DNA of 64,000 nucleotides from Rhodococcus yananensis (lineage in GTDB: Bacteria > Actinomycetota > Actinomycetes > Mycobacteriales > Mycobacteriaceae): the NCBI RefSeq assembly GCF_020515525.1, contig NZ_JAIYEP010000003.1, positions 51,613-115,612 on the forward strand, written 5' to 3'. The stretch's first letter is position 1, and every line of letters begins with the position of its first letter. Shown one piece after another: positions 36,181-45,737 of the stretch. The position numbers and the translations under genes are program-made. The notes under the pieces are model-generated. The model had not been told where the DNA came from, did not search any database, and saw only the letters and a program-made list of their open reading frames with translations.

Positions 36181-39096
36181 GTGGCAGGCAAGCCCCGCGT
36201 GCACGAGTTGGCGAAAGAACTCGATGTCACGAGCAAGGTCGTACTCGAACGGCTCAAGGAGCTGGGCGAGTTCGTGAAATCGGCGTCGTCGACGGTGGAG
36301 CCCCCCGTCGCGCGTCGTCTGCGTGAGTCCTTCGGTAAGGCGAAGGACGAGGGCAGCTCGGCCGGTAAGGCCGCACCGACCCCCGGTCCGAAGCCCGGCG
36401 CCCCGCGTCCGGGTCCGCGTCCCGCAGCGCCGGCCCCGTCGCCGGCAGCCGCGTCCGGCAAGCCGGCGGCCGCGCCCGCAGGCACGCCGGCAGCTGCGTC
36501 CGAGGCACAGGCCGCGCGCCCGAAGCCGGGCGCACCGAAGCCGGGTGCGCCGAAGCCGGCAGCACCGAAGCCGGAGGCCGCCAAGCCGGCGCCCCAGGCC
36601 CCGGCCGCGAAGACCCCGACGCCGCAGCAGCCCGCCGCCAAGCCCGGTCCGCAGGCCGCGACACCCGGTCCCAAGCCGGCACCGCGTCCCGGTCCGAAGC
36701 CGCCGCGCGTGGGTAACAACCCGTACTCGTCTGCACCGGCCGAACGTCCCGCCCCCCGCCCGAACGCTCCGCGTCCGGGCCAGGGCGGTCCCCGTCCCGG
36801 TCCGCAGGGTGGCCCCCGCCCGACTCCCGGTCAGGGTGGACCCCGTCCCACTCCGGGGCAGGGTCGTCCCGCCGCGGCCTCCGGTGGCCCGCGCCCCGGC
36901 CCGCAGGGCGGACCTCGCCCTGCTCCGGGCGCAGGCGGACCGCGTCCGTCCCCCGGTTCGATGCCTCCGCGTCCGAACCCGGCGGCGATGCCGCAACGCG
37001 CGGCGCGTCCCGCGGCCTCCGGTCGCCCGGGGCGCCCCGGCGCACCCGGCGGTCGTCCCGGCGGCGGTGGCGGATACCGCGGTGGCGCCGGTGGTGGCGG
37101 TGGAGCCGGAACCGGTGCGGGCGCACCGGGCGGTTTCCGGGGTCGTCCCGGTGGCGGCGGTGGCCGCGGTCGCGGTGGCGCGGCCGGCGCCTTCGGTCGT
37201 CCCGGTGGAGCGCCGCGTCGCGGCCGCAAGTCGAAGCGGCAGAAGCGGCAGGAATACGATTCGATGCAGGCACCGTCGGTCGGCGGTGTGCGGCTTCCCC
37301 GCGGCAACGGTGAGACCATCCGTCTCGCTCGCGGCGCATCGCTGTCGGACTTCGCCGAGAAGATCGATGCGAACCCGGCATCGCTGGTCCAGGCGTTGTT
37401 CAGCCTCGGTGAGATGGTCACGGCCACGCAGTCGGTGAACGACGAGGTTCTCGAGCTGCTCGGCTCGGAGATGAACTACGTCGTGCAGGTCGTCAGTCCC
37501 GAGGACGAGGACCGCGAACTGCTCGAGTCGTTCGACATCCAGTACGGCGAGGACGAGGGCACCGAAGAGGATCTGCAGCAGCGTCCTCCGGTGGTCACGG
37601 TGATGGGTCACGTCGACCACGGCAAGACCCGCCTGCTCGACACGATCCGCAAGGCGAACGTCCGCGAAGGCGAGGCCGGTGGCATCACGCAGCACATCGG
37701 TGCGTACCAGGTGATGACCCACCTCAACGGTGAAGATCGTCTGATCACCTTCATCGACACCCCGGGTCACGAGGCGTTCACCGCCATGCGTGCCCGCGGC
37801 GCGAAGGCGACCGACATCGCGATCCTCGTGGTCGCGGCGGACGACGGCGTCATGCCGCAGACGGTCGAGGCGATCAACCACGCCCAGGCGGCGGAGGTGC
37901 CGATCGTGGTTGCGGTGAACAAGATCGACAAGGAGGGTGCGAACCCCCAGAAGATCCGTCAGCAGCTCACCGAGTACGGCCTCATCACCGAGGAGTACGG
38001 CGGCGACACCATGTTCGTCGACATCTCGGCGAAGCAGGGGCTGCACATCGACCAGCTGCTCGAAGCGGTCCTGCTGACCGCGGACGCATCGCTGGACCTG
38101 CGGGCCAACCCCGACATGGAGGCGCAGGGCGTCGCCATCGAGGCACACCTGGACCGCGGTCGCGGTCCCGTCGCGACCGTGCTCGTCCAGCGCGGCACGC
38201 TGCGGGTCGGCGACTCCATCGTCGCCGGCGACGCGTACGGCCGCGTGCGCCGCATGGTCGACGAGTACGGCGACGATGTCCACGAGGCGCTGCCGTCGCG
38301 GCCGGTGCAGGTCATCGGCTTCACGTCGGTGCCGGGCGCGGGCGACAACCTCGTCGTCGTCGAGGAGGACCGGATCGCCCGGCAGATCGCCGACCGCCGC
38401 AATGCGCGCAAGCGCAACGCGCTGGCCGCGAAGAGCCGCAAGCGGATCAGCCTCGAGGACCTCGATGCCGCTCTGAAGGAGCACAACGAGCTCAACCTCA
38501 TCCTCAAGGGCGACAACTCGGGTACCGTCGAGGCCCTCGAAGAGGCGCTCATGGGAATCGAGATCGACGACGAGGTGCGGTTGCGGGTCATCGACCGCGG
38601 TGTCGGTGGTGTCACCGAGACCAACGTCAACCTGGCTGCGGCGTCGAATGCCGTGATCATCGGATTCAACGTCCGTGCCGAGGGCAAGGCCACCGAACTC
38701 GCAAACCGCGAGGGCGTCGACATCCGCTACTACTCGATCATCTACCAGGCGATCGACGAGGTGGAGAAGGCCCTCAAGGGCATGCTCAAGCCGGTCTACG
38801 AAGAGGTCGAGCTGGGTCGCGCCGAGATCCGCGCGATCTTCAAGTCCTCGAAGGTCGGCAACATCGCGGGTTGCCTCGTGCAGTCCGGCATCGTCAAGCG
38901 CAACGCGAAGGCACGACTGCTCCGCGACAACAACGTCGTCGCCGAGACCGTCACCATCTCGTCGCTGCGCCGCGAGAAGGACGACGTCGTCGAGGTCCGC
39001 GAGGGCTACGAGTGCGGTATGACGATCACCTACTCCGACATCAAGGTCGGCGACGTGATCGAGGCATACGAACTGCGCGAGAAGCCGCGCGACTGA
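36181..39096 (+). CDS. infB: Translation initiation factor IF-2
   Basis: GTPase that brings fMet-tRNA to the 30S subunit. The 971-aa protein starts with the IF2_N domain ([20 protein letters not shown]), then a low-complexity Pro/Ala/Gly/Arg region at about residues 61-350, a second IF2_N domain ([17 protein letters not shown]), and the G domain: G1 GHVDHGKT at 476-483, G3 DTPGHE at 526-531, G4 NKID at 580-583. Domains II-IV and the fMet-tRNA-binding C terminus ([17 protein letters not shown]) complete it. GTG 36181 has gaggag 4 bases upstream. Longer than the M. tuberculosis protein mainly through the linker. Confidence 0.97.
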   Translation: MAGKPRVHELAKELDVTSKVVLERLKELGEFVKSASSTVEPPVARRLRESFGKAKDEGSSAGKAAPTPGPKPGAPRPGPRPAAPAPSPAAASGKPAAAPAGTPAAASEAQAARPKPGAPKPGAPKPAAPKPEAAKPAPQAPAAKTPTPQQPAAKPGPQAATPGPKPAPRPGPKPPRVGNNPYSSAPAERPAPRPNAPRPGQGGPRPGPQGGPRPTPGQGGPRPTPGQGRPAAASGGPRPGPQGGPRPAPGAGGPRPSPGSMPPRPNPAAMPQRAARPAASGRPGRPGAPGGRPGGGGGYRGGAGGGGGAGTGAGAPGGFRGRPGGGGGRGRGGAAGAFGRPGGAPRRGRKSKRQKRQEYDSMQAPSVGGVRLPRGNGETIRLARGASLSDFAEKIDANPASLVQALFSLGEMVTATQSVNDEVLELLGSEMNYVVQVVSPEDEDRELLESFDIQYGEDEGTEEDLQQRPPVVTVMGHVDHGKTRLLDTIRKANVREGEAGGITQHIGAYQVMTHLNGEDRLITFIDTPGHEAFTAMRARGAKATDIAILVVAADDGVMPQTVEAINHAQAAEVPIVVAVNKIDKEGANPQKIRQQLTEYGLITEEYGGDTMFVDISAKQGLHIDQLLEAVLLTADASLDLRANPDMEAQGVAIEAHLDRGRGPVATVLVQRGTLRVGDSIVAGDAYGRVRRMVDEYGDDVHEALPSRPVQVIGFTSVPGAGDNLVVVEEDRIARQIADRRNARKRNALAAKSRKRISLEDLDAALKEHNELNLILKGDNSGTVEALEEALMGIEIDDEVRLRVIDRGVGGVTETNVNLAAASNAVIIGFNVRAEGKATELANREGVDIRYYSIIYQAIDEVEKALKGMLKPVYEEVELGRAEIRAIFKSSKVGNIAGCLVQSGIVKRNAKARLLRDNNVVAETVTISSLRREKDDVVEVREGYECGMTITYSDIKVGDVIEAYELREKPRD
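36361..37230 (+). repeat. Low-complexity Pro/Gly/Arg repeat region within infB
   Basis: The coding sequence repeats units such as [19 protein letters not shown] and then [21 protein letters not shown] and poly-glycine/arginine stretches ([20 protein letters not shown]). The underlying DNA is a degenerate tandem repeat of cccggtccgc-like units. It encodes a disordered linker between the two IF2_N domains. Confidence 0.85.
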
Positions 39097-39181
39097 CACA
39101 CGGGTCACGGTGGCGGCGGACGAACTTCTCGTCCGCCGCCACCGGACGTGTCGGGCCACCCGATCGATACGGAGGTACCGG

Positions 39182-39472
39182 GTGTATCTGGGAGCTCTCG
39201 AACTGGACGTGCTCCTCGGCGACGTGCATTCGCTCAAGCAGAAGCGGTCGCTGATCAAACCCGTCCTCGCGGACCTGCGCCGCCTCGGCGTGTCCGCGTC
39301 GGAGGCAGGTGACCAGGATCTGCACCGCAGGTCCCGGCTGGGTGTGGCAGTGGTCGCACCGGACCTCGTGCACGTTCGCGAGATACTGGACAAGTGCGAG
39401 CGGCTCGTTGCCGACCGACCCGAACTGGAGTTGCTCTCCACCAGACGAAGACTGTTCGGACCCGAGGACTGA
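39182..39472 (+). CDS. DUF503 family protein
   Basis: A 96-aa protein of the YlxP-like DUF503 family, which sits between infB and rbfA in many Gram-positive genomes. [28 protein letters not shown] is the conserved N terminus (in outline), then [28 protein letters not shown] and [19 protein letters not shown]. ggagg 6 bases before GTG 39182 is one of the best ribosome sites in the operon. Function unknown; a role in ribosome assembly or RNA metabolism is inferred only from its place. Confidence 0.9.
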   Translation: MYLGALELDVLLGDVHSLKQKRSLIKPVLADLRRLGVSASEAGDQDLHRRSRLGVAVVAPDLVHVREILDKCERLVADRPELELLSTRRRLFGPED

Positions 39473-39534
39473 CCTTCGGGAGACCGGACCCGGCGCCGCC
39501 GCCGGTAGCGGCGGCCGAGGAGGAAACCGAAGAC

Positions 39535-39981
39535 ATGGCCGATCCAGCACGCGCACGGCGACTCGCGAAGCGCATCTCCACCATCGTCGCCACCGCCATC
39601 GACCACGAGATCAAGGATCCGCGACTGGCCTTCGTGACGATCACCGACGCGAAGGTGACCGCGGATCTGCACGATGCGACCGTGTACTACACGGTGCGCG
39701 GCGCCGACCTGAACACCGAGCCGGACCTCGAGTCCGCAGCGGCCGGGTTGGAGAAGGCCAAGGGCATCCTGCGGTCCAAGGTCGGAGCGGGAACCGGTGT
39801 GCGCTTCACGCCGACGTTGACGTTCGCCACCGACACCGTTCCCGACACCGCCCGCCACATGGAGGAACTGCTCGCGCAGGCACGGGCGGCGGACGACGCC
39901 GTGGCGCGTGCCCGGGAAGGGGCGTCTCCCGCGGGCGACGCCGACCCGTACAGGGAGCCGCGCGAGCGCGACGACGAGTGA
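39535..39981 (+). CDS. rbfA: Ribosome-binding factor A
   Basis: A 148-aa 30S maturation factor acting on the 16S rRNA 5' helix. The single KH-like domain shows [48 protein letters not shown] and [24 protein letters not shown], the family's end signature; a charged C-terminal tail ([15 protein letters not shown]) follows. ATG 39535 follows aggagga at about 11 bases. Downstream of DUF503 by 62 bases in the infB operon. Confidence 0.95.
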   Translation: MADPARARRLAKRISTIVATAIDHEIKDPRLAFVTITDAKVTADLHDATVYYTVRGADLNTEPDLESAAAGLEKAKGILRSKVGAGTGVRFTPTLTFATDTVPDTARHMEELLAQARAADDAVARAREGASPAGDADPYREPRERDDE

Positions 39982-40079
39982 CCTGCGGCGACGACCGTGG
40001 TCCGGGCACCGGGTGACAGGGGTCGCCGGTGCCCGGACGGGACGATCAGCAACGATGAAGGATCGCGAGTGGAGAGACG

Positions 40080-41066
40080 ATGACCGGACCCGATGAGGCG
40101 CACGGCACCGACGTCGACGTGCACGGTGCCGTCGACCTGCTGAACGCGGCCCGCACCGTCACGGTGCTCTGCCACGTCCAGCCGGACGCCGACACCCTCG
40201 GCAGCGGTCTGGCGCTCGCGCTCGCCCTCGAACGACGCGGTGTGTCCGTGCAGGTCGCCTTCGCGGCACCGCACGACGTGCCCGCGTCGATGCGTACCCT
40301 TCCGGGCATCCATCTGCTGACCGCGCCGAAGGACGTGCGCCGCGACGTCGACCTCCTCGTTGCGGTCGACTGCGGCACCGCGGGGCGCCTCGGTGCACTG
40401 CGCGACCGGCTCGACGGTGCCGCACACACCCTCGTGGTCGACCATCACCGTTCCAACACGCGGTTCGGTACCCACAACCTGATCGACGACGCCGCGGAGG
40501 CGACCGCCGTGGTGCTCGTCGACGTGTTCGATGCGTGGGACGTCGAACTCGACGGGGATCTCGCGCACTGCCTGTTCGCGGGTCTCGTCACCGACACGGG
40601 ATCGTTCCGGTGGGTGCGCCCCGGCACTCACCGACTCGCGGCGCGGTTGCTCGACACCGGGATCGACGGCGGGGCCATCACACGCGCACTCCTCGACACC
40701 CACCCCTTCGGCTGGTTGCCGATGCTCTCGGCGGTGCTGGGCACCGCGACACTGGTTCCCGATGCCGCAGCAGGACACGGACTGGTGTACGCGTTGGTGC
40801 GTCGCGACGACTCGGTCGGCCTGGGAGCAGAGGAGATCGAGAGCGTCGTCGACATCGTCCGCACGACCGCGGAGGCGGAGGTCGCGGCGGTGTTCAAGGA
40901 GGTCGGAGTCGGGGTGTGGACGGTGTCGCTGCGATCGAAGCGGACCGTGGACGTGTCCCGCGTCGCGACCGCGCTCGGCGGTGGCGGTCACCGCTTCGCC
41001 TCCGGGTACACCGCGCACGGTGATCGCGACGAGATCGTCGCGCAACTGCGCGCCGAGCTCGGGTGA
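40080..41066 (+). CDS. nrnA: DHH/DHHA1 phosphoesterase, NrnA-type nanoRNase / pAp or c-di-NMP phosphatase
   Basis: Mn-dependent phosphodiesterase of 328 aa. The DHH domain has CHVQPDADTLGSGLALALAL, LLVAVDCGTAGRLG and VVDHHRSNTRFG (the DHH motif), and GLVTDTGSFRW; the C-terminal DHHA1 domain ends with the substrate-binding GGGGHRFASGYTA. The M. tuberculosis homologue Rv2837c degrades nanoRNAs and cyclic di-AMP/pApA. gagagacg precedes ATG 40080. The stop overlaps the dinF GTG (41063). Confidence 0.94.
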   Translation: MTGPDEAHGTDVDVHGAVDLLNAARTVTVLCHVQPDADTLGSGLALALALERRGVSVQVAFAAPHDVPASMRTLPGIHLLTAPKDVRRDVDLLVAVDCGTAGRLGALRDRLDGAAHTLVVDHHRSNTRFGTHNLIDDAAEATAVVLVDVFDAWDVELDGDLAHCLFAGLVTDTGSFRWVRPGTHRLAARLLDTGIDGGAITRALLDTHPFGWLPMLSAVLGTATLVPDAAAGHGLVYALVRRDDSVGLGAEEIESVVDIVRTTAEAEVAAVFKEVGVGVWTVSLRSKRTVDVSRVATALGGGGHRFASGYTAHGDRDEIVAQLRAELG

Positions 41067-42415
41067 TGACGCCGACCGGTGAGGTGTCGGGACGGCGCGT
41101 ACTCGGCCTCGCGGTACCTGCGCTCGGGGTGCTCGCCGCGGAACCGCTGTACCTGTTGTTCGACGTGGCAGTCGTGGGGCGTCTCGGTGCTCTGCCGCTC
41201 GCGGGGCTGGCCATCGGTGGTCTCGTCCTGGCCCAGGTCAGCACGCAGCTGACGTTCCTGTCGTACGGCACGACGGCGCGCAGTGCCCGATTCCACGGTG
41301 CGGGCAGGCGCGACGACGCGGTCGGTGAGGGTGTCCAGGCGACCTGGGTCGCCGTCGCCGTCGGAACCGTCGTGCTCGTCGTCGGTCAGCTGCTGGCGGA
41401 TCCCGTCGCCCGACTGCTCTCCGGTGACGACGACATCGCCGGTGCCGCGGTCTCCTGGCTGCGTGTCGCGCTGTTCGGTGCACCGCTGATCCTCGTCGGA
41501 CTGGCCGGCAACGGGTGGATGCGCGGTGTCCAGGACACGATCCGGCCGTTGCGTTACGTGGTGGCGGGGCTCGCGCTGTCGGCCCTGTTGTGTCCCGTTC
41601 TCGTGCACGGGTTGCTCGGTGCGCCACGACTCGAACTCGTGGGGTCGGCGGTCGCCAACGTCGTCGGTCAGGCCGTGTCGGCGACGTTGTTCGTCGTGGC
41701 GTTGGTGCGTGCCGGCGTACCTCTGCGCGCGCGGCGGGACGTGATCTCCGCGCAGTTGCGGCTCGGGCGCGACCTGATCGCGCGTAGCCTGGCCTTCCAA
41801 GCGTGCTTCCTGTCCGCCGCCGCGGTCGCCGCGCGCTTCGGTGCCGCCGCGGTCGCCGGGCACCAGGTGGTGCTGCAGCTGTGGAACTTCGTGACGCTCA
41901 CTCTCGACTCGTTGGCGATCGCCGCACAGACACTCGTCGGCGCAGCGCTCGGCGCCGCCGACCGGCGGGGAGCCACCAGGCTGGCGTGGCGTGTCACGGC
42001 GTGGTCGGTGGTGTTCGCCGCGCTCCTGGCCGTGTTCTTCCTGCTGGGGAGGTCCGTGATCCCCGGGCTGTTCACCACCGATGTCGACGTCCTCGCACAG
42101 ATCGACATCGCGTGGTGGTACTTCGTCGCGATCATGCCGCTGGCCGGCGTCGTGTTCGCGCTCGACGGGGTGTTGCTCGGCGCCGGTGACGCCGCCTACC
42201 TGCGTACCGCCACCCTGGCGTCGGCACTGTTCGGGTTCCTGCCGCTCATCTGGTGCTCGCTCGCCTTCGGCTGGGGTCTGGCAGGGATCTGGACGGGGCT
42301 TACCGTGTTCATCGTGTTCCGGATGATCGCCGTGGTCGCGCGGGTTCTCACGGGACGGTGGGCGGTGGCCGGCGCGGATCGGCAGATCCACGCGAACGAC
42401 GGAACGGGAGGATGA
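41063..42415 (+). CDS. dinF: MATE family efflux transporter (DinF-like)
   Basis: A 450-aa exporter with 12 membrane helices. Both MATE repeats are visible: LGLAVPALGVLAAEPLYLLFD with VVGRLGALPLAGLAIGG at the start, and ISAQLRLGRDLIARSLAFQA with AVAGHQVVLQLWNFV and AAQTLVGAALGAADRRGATR in the second half. GTG 41063 overlaps the nrnA stop by 4 bases; ATG 41066 is an alternative. Substrates of DinF-type pumps are drugs or oxidised metabolites, not determinable here. Its stop lies within the start region of the phosphoesterase gene. Confidence 0.92.
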   Translation: MMTPTGEVSGRRVLGLAVPALGVLAAEPLYLLFDVAVVGRLGALPLAGLAIGGLVLAQVSTQLTFLSYGTTARSARFHGAGRRDDAVGEGVQATWVAVAVGTVVLVVGQLLADPVARLLSGDDDIAGAAVSWLRVALFGAPLILVGLAGNGWMRGVQDTIRPLRYVVAGLALSALLCPVLVHGLLGAPRLELVGSAVANVVGQAVSATLFVVALVRAGVPLRARRDVISAQLRLGRDLIARSLAFQACFLSAAAVAARFGAAAVAGHQVVLQLWNFVTLTLDSLAIAAQTLVGAALGAADRRGATRLAWRVTAWSVVFAALLAVFFLLGRSVIPGLFTTDVDVLAQIDIAWWYFVAIMPLAGVVFALDGVLLGAGDAAYLRTATLASALFGFLPLIWCSLAFGWGLAGIWTGLTVFIVFRMIAVVARVLTGRWAVAGADRQIHANDGTGG

Positions 42416-43359
42416 TGCCGGTGTCGGCGAAGTTGTGGGCGGTCAGCGACATCCATGTCGGGCACCGGGGCAACCGGCCCGTCACGGAGGAGTTGTACCC
42501 GGAGTCACCGGACGACTGGTTGATCGTCGCCGGTGACGTGTCGGAGAAGACCGATGACATCCGGTGGGCCCTGAAACTGCTGAGCGAACGCTTCGCGAAG
42601 GTCGTCTGGGTACCCGGCAACCACGAGTTGTGGACCACGGCGAAGGACCCGGTGCAGATGCACGGCGTGGCCCGCTACGACTATCTGGTGACGATGTGCC
42701 GGGAACTCGGGGTGCTCACGCCCGAAGACCCGTATCCCGTATGGGAAGGAGAGGGCGGGCCGGTCGTGCTGGTGCCGATGTTCCTGCTCTACGACTACTC
42801 GTTCCTGCCCGACGGCACCGCCACGAAGGCGGACGGTCTCGCGTTGGCACGCGAACGGAACGTCGTCGCGACCGACGAGTTCCTGCTGCGACCCGACCCG
42901 TACCTCACCCGCGACGTGTGGTGCAGTGCGAGGCTCGAACAGACGCGGGTGCGCCTCGACGCGCTGGACCCGGAACTGCCCACGGTGCTGATCAACCACT
43001 TCCCGCTCGTGCGCGAACCCACGCGGATGTTGTTCTACCCCGAGTTCGCGCTCTGGTGCGGCACCACCGAGACCGCCGACTGGCACGTGCGGTACCGGGC
43101 GTTGTGCAGCGTGTACGGCCACCTCCACATCCCGCGCACCACCTACTACGACGGGGTGCGGTTCGAAGAGGTGTCCGTCGGATACCCGCGCGAATGGCAA
43201 CGTCGCGGTCTGCCGGACCGGGTGCTGCGGCAGATCCTGCCCGTCCCGGACTATCCACCGGGCACCCTCAACAAGTGGGGCGGGCATTTCACGGTCACCC
43301 CCGAGATGGAAGCGGAAGTCGAGAAGATGCGGGAACGACGAGAGAGGGAACTGCGGTGA
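42415..43359 (+). CDS. Calcineurin-like metallophosphoesterase
   Basis: About 314 aa with all metal motifs: WAVSDIHVGHRG (D-x-H), WLIVAGDVSEKTDD (GD), VVWVPGNHELWTT (GNHE), TVLINHFPLV (H) and VYGHLHIPRT (GHxH). It closely matches the mycobacterial protein encoded directly before pptT (Rv2795c, from memory). Recent work links that protein to the phosphopantetheinyl system as a PptT antagonist (Ppt hydrolase); the coupling here supports such a link. ATG 42412, ATG 42415 and GTG 42421 are possible starts; gggagg 9 bases before GTG 42421 would suit the last. Confidence 0.9.
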   Translation: MPVSAKLWAVSDIHVGHRGNRPVTEELYPESPDDWLIVAGDVSEKTDDIRWALKLLSERFAKVVWVPGNHELWTTAKDPVQMHGVARYDYLVTMCRELGVLTPEDPYPVWEGEGGPVVLVPMFLLYDYSFLPDGTATKADGLALARERNVVATDEFLLRPDPYLTRDVWCSARLEQTRVRLDALDPELPTVLINHFPLVREPTRMLFYPEFALWCGTTETADWHVRYRALCSVYGHLHIPRTTYYDGVRFEEVSVGYPREWQRRGLPDRVLRQILPVPDYPPGTLNKWGGHFTVTPEMEAEVEKMRERRERELR

Positions 43360-44069
43360 CGGAACCGACGCTCGAGGACCGCGCCGGTACGCGGGACGGC
43401 CTGATCGCGCGGATCGTGCCCGACGGGGTGGTCGCAGCCGAACTGTTCGACGATCCACCGGGATTGCAGCCGCACCCGCAGGAGGAGGCCCTGATCGCCC
43501 GCGCGGTGGAGAAGCGTCGTCGCGAGTTCGTCGGCGCACGGCACTGCGCGCGTCAGGCGATGAGCCGCCTCGGTGTGGACCCGGCGCCCGTGCTCCGGGG
43601 TGAGCGCGGCGCACCCGTCTGGCCGCGCGGGGTGGTCGGCAGCCTGACGCACTGCGACGGATATCGCGGTGCGGTCCTCGGCTACTCCCTGCAGGTGCGG
43701 TCGCTCGGCATCGATGCCGAACCCCACGACCGGCTTCCCGACGGTGTCCTCGACGCGGTGAGCCTCGAGGAGGAACGTCGCTGGCTCGCGGGCACGACCG
43801 ACGGCGATGTGCACTGGGACCGTGTGCTGTTCTGTGCGAAGGAGGCCACCTACAAGGCGTGGTTCCCACTCACCGGCAGATGGCTCGGATTCGAGGACGC
43901 CCACATCACCTTCGACCGTGACGCCGACACCGACGCGGGGATCTCCGGATCGTTTCACTCGCGTCTGCTCGTCCCCGGCGACACCACGGACGGTGCCCCG
44001 TTGACGTCGCTGGACGGTCGCTGGCTGGTGGCCGGCGGCCTCGTCCTGACCGCGATCACGGTGCGCTGA
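43356..44069 (+). CDS. pptT: 4'-phosphopantetheinyl transferase (PptT type)
   Basis: Activates acyl- and peptidyl-carrier proteins of mycolic-acid and siderophore synthases by transferring phosphopantetheine from CoA. The 237-aa Sfp-type enzyme has the P1-like VVGSLTHCDGYRGAVL, the Mg ligands Asp120 and Glu122 in GIDAEPHD, and the KEATYKAW motif at 162-169 with the third ligand Glu163; FEDAHITFD follows. GTG 43356 overlaps the phosphoesterase stop by 4 bases, so the two are translated together. The truB start follows by 3 bases. Confidence 0.94.
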   Translation: MTEPTLEDRAGTRDGLIARIVPDGVVAAELFDDPPGLQPHPQEEALIARAVEKRRREFVGARHCARQAMSRLGVDPAPVLRGERGAPVWPRGVVGSLTHCDGYRGAVLGYSLQVRSLGIDAEPHDRLPDGVLDAVSLEEERRWLAGTTDGDVHWDRVLFCAKEATYKAWFPLTGRWLGFEDAHITFDRDADTDAGISGSFHSRLLVPGDTTDGAPLTSLDGRWLVAGGLVLTAITVR

Positions 44070-44072
44070 GCG

Positions 44073-44996
44073 ATGACCGATTCCACGAACGGTTCGGACA
44101 ATCCTGCGCTCACCCGTGCGGGGTTGGTCGTCGTCGACAAGCCCGCGGGAATGACCAGTCACGACGTCGTCGCCCGCTGCCGCCGACTGTTGGGGACCCG
44201 CAAGGTCGGGCACGCCGGCACGCTGGACCCGATGGCCACCGGTGTACTCGTCCTCGGGGTGGAGCGCGCGACGAAACTGCTCGGTCTGCTCGCGTTGACC
44301 ACCAAGTCCTACACCGCGACGATCCGGTTGGGTCGGAGCACCGTCACCGACGACGCCGAGGGGGAGGCGGTCGCGACCGTCGACGCCTCGACGGTGACCG
44401 ACGCGCGGATCGCCGCGGAGGTCGACGCGCTCACGGGCGACATCGAACAGGTCCCCGCCAGCGTGAGCGCGATCAAGATCGACGGAAAACGGGCGTATGC
44501 GCGGATGCGTGAGGGCGAGACCGTCGAGATCCCGGCGCGGCCCGTCACCGTGTCGCGGTTCGCGGTCCTGGCGCGCCGCGACCTGCCCGACGAGGGGTTC
44601 GTCGACCTCGACGTCGAAGTGGACTGCTCGTCGGGAACCTACATCCGTGCGCTGGCCCGCGATCTGGGTGCGGCGCTCGGCGTGGGAGGGCATCTCACTG
44701 CCCTGCGCCGCACCGTCGTCGGACCGTTCGGGCTCGACCACGCGCGCACCCTGGAACAACTCGCGGACGATCCCGCGCCGAGCCTCGATCTCGACGCCGC
44801 GATCGTGACCGCCTTCCCGGTACGCCCCGTCACCGACGTCGAAGCCGGGGTGCTCGCGCACGGACGTTGGCTCGAACCCGCGGGAATACCGGGTGTGTAC
44901 GCCGCGATCGACCCGCGGGGGCGCGCGGTGGCCCTTCTCCAGGAGAAGGGCAGGAGGGCCTCGTCGGTGTTCGTGGTTCGGCCCGCGAACATGTGA
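44073..44996 (+). CDS. truB: tRNA pseudouridine(55) synthase
   Basis: Makes pseudouridine 55 in the T-loop of tRNAs. The catalytic Asp52 is in [31 protein letters not shown] is the conserved N terminus, and [41 protein letters not shown] and [20 protein letters not shown] follow in order. Length 307 aa is typical for actinobacteria, with a C-terminal PUA-like domain. It is the last gene of the run that starts at rimP. Confidence 0.96.
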   Translation: MTDSTNGSDNPALTRAGLVVVDKPAGMTSHDVVARCRRLLGTRKVGHAGTLDPMATGVLVLGVERATKLLGLLALTTKSYTATIRLGRSTVTDDAEGEAVATVDASTVTDARIAAEVDALTGDIEQVPASVSAIKIDGKRAYARMREGETVEIPARPVTVSRFAVLARRDLPDEGFVDLDVEVDCSSGTYIRALARDLGAALGVGGHLTALRRTVVGPFGLDHARTLEQLADDPAPSLDLDAAIVTAFPVRPVTDVEAGVLAHGRWLEPAGIPGVYAAIDPRGRAVALLQEKGRRASSVFVVRPANM

Positions 44997-45031
44997 CCCC
45001 GGAGATCGGACACGCCGAAGGCCCGTACGCG

Positions 45032-45733
45032 TCAGACGAGCCAGATCGCCTCGGCGGCCGGATGACCGAGCTCGACCGTGCGGTCCTCGGATCCGCCGAG
45101 GCGGACCGAGAGGGTTCCGGCGAAGTCCCGGCGTTCGACGACGGTGATGTCGGTGTCGAGAGCGATTCCCACCTCGTCGAAGTAGCGCAGCATCGCCGGG
45201 TCGGCATCCGAGATGCGGGCGACGGTGCCGCTGTCCCCGTCGGCGAACTCGCTGAGCGCGCGTGCCGGCGGGGACGGGATCGTGCCGTCGGCGGCAGGGA
45301 TGGGATCGCCGTGCGGGTCGCGGACCGGGTGCCCGAGCTTCGCGTCGATCGCCGAGATCATGCGTTCGGACACGGCATGCTCGAGGACCTCGGCCTCGTC
45401 GTGCACCTCGTCCCAGCCGTAGCCGAGTTCGGAGACGAGAAACAACTCGATCAGCCGGTGCCGACGCACCATCGTGACGGCCGCGGCACGTCCGTCCTCG
45501 GTCAGGGAGATCGATCCGTAGCGGGCGTGGTCGACCATTCCCTGATCGGCGAGGCGACGCACCGCCTCGGACACGGTCGACGCCGACACCCCGAGCTTCT
45601 CGGCGAGCATCTTCGTCGACACCTTCTCGCCGGACCACTCCTGCGTGCTCCAGATGATCTTCAGGTAGTCCTGTGCGACCGAGGACAGGGTCTCGGGCAT
45701 CGGGGTGGTTCCACGGCTGTCGGGCACACGCAC
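45032..45733 (-). CDS. mntR: DtxR/MntR family metal-dependent repressor
   Basis: A 233-aa metalloregulator. N-terminal winged helix: SSVAQDYLKIIWSTQEW, MLAEKLGVSASTVSEAVRRLADQG, YGSISLTEDGRAAA; the dimerisation/metal domain has RRHRLIELFLVSELGYGWDEVHDEAEVLEHAVSERM (in outline) with the His/Glu metal ligands; the C-terminal 75 residues are an SH3-like FeoA domain (GTLSVRLGGSEDRTVELGH). It resembles the M. tuberculosis Mn-sensing MntR (Rv2788). It starts 4 bases after the permease stop, as last gene of the importer operon it probably represses when manganese is plentiful. GTG 45727 is an alternative start. Confidence 0.92.
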   Translation of the reverse strand: MRVPDSRGTTPMPETLSSVAQDYLKIIWSTQEWSGEKVSTKMLAEKLGVSASTVSEAVRRLADQGMVDHARYGSISLTEDGRAAAVTMVRRHRLIELFLVSELGYGWDEVHDEAEVLEHAVSERMISAIDAKLGHPVRDPHGDPIPAADGTIPSPPARALSEFADGDSGTVARISDADPAMLRYFDEVGIALDTDITVVERRDFAGTLSVRLGGSEDRTVELGHPAAEAIWLV

Positions 45734-45737
45734 AAGC

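Noticed and set aside
36361..37230. Tandem-repeat DNA in infB considered as a CRISPR-like or mobile repeat
   Set aside because: The repeats are in-frame, degenerate, without spacers, and encode the disordered IF-2 linker.
36166..39858. Minus-strand open frame of about 1230 codons opposite infB
   Set aside because: Shadow of the infB codon bias; its Gly/Arg/Thr-rich sequence mirrors the infB linker repeats and has no family signature.
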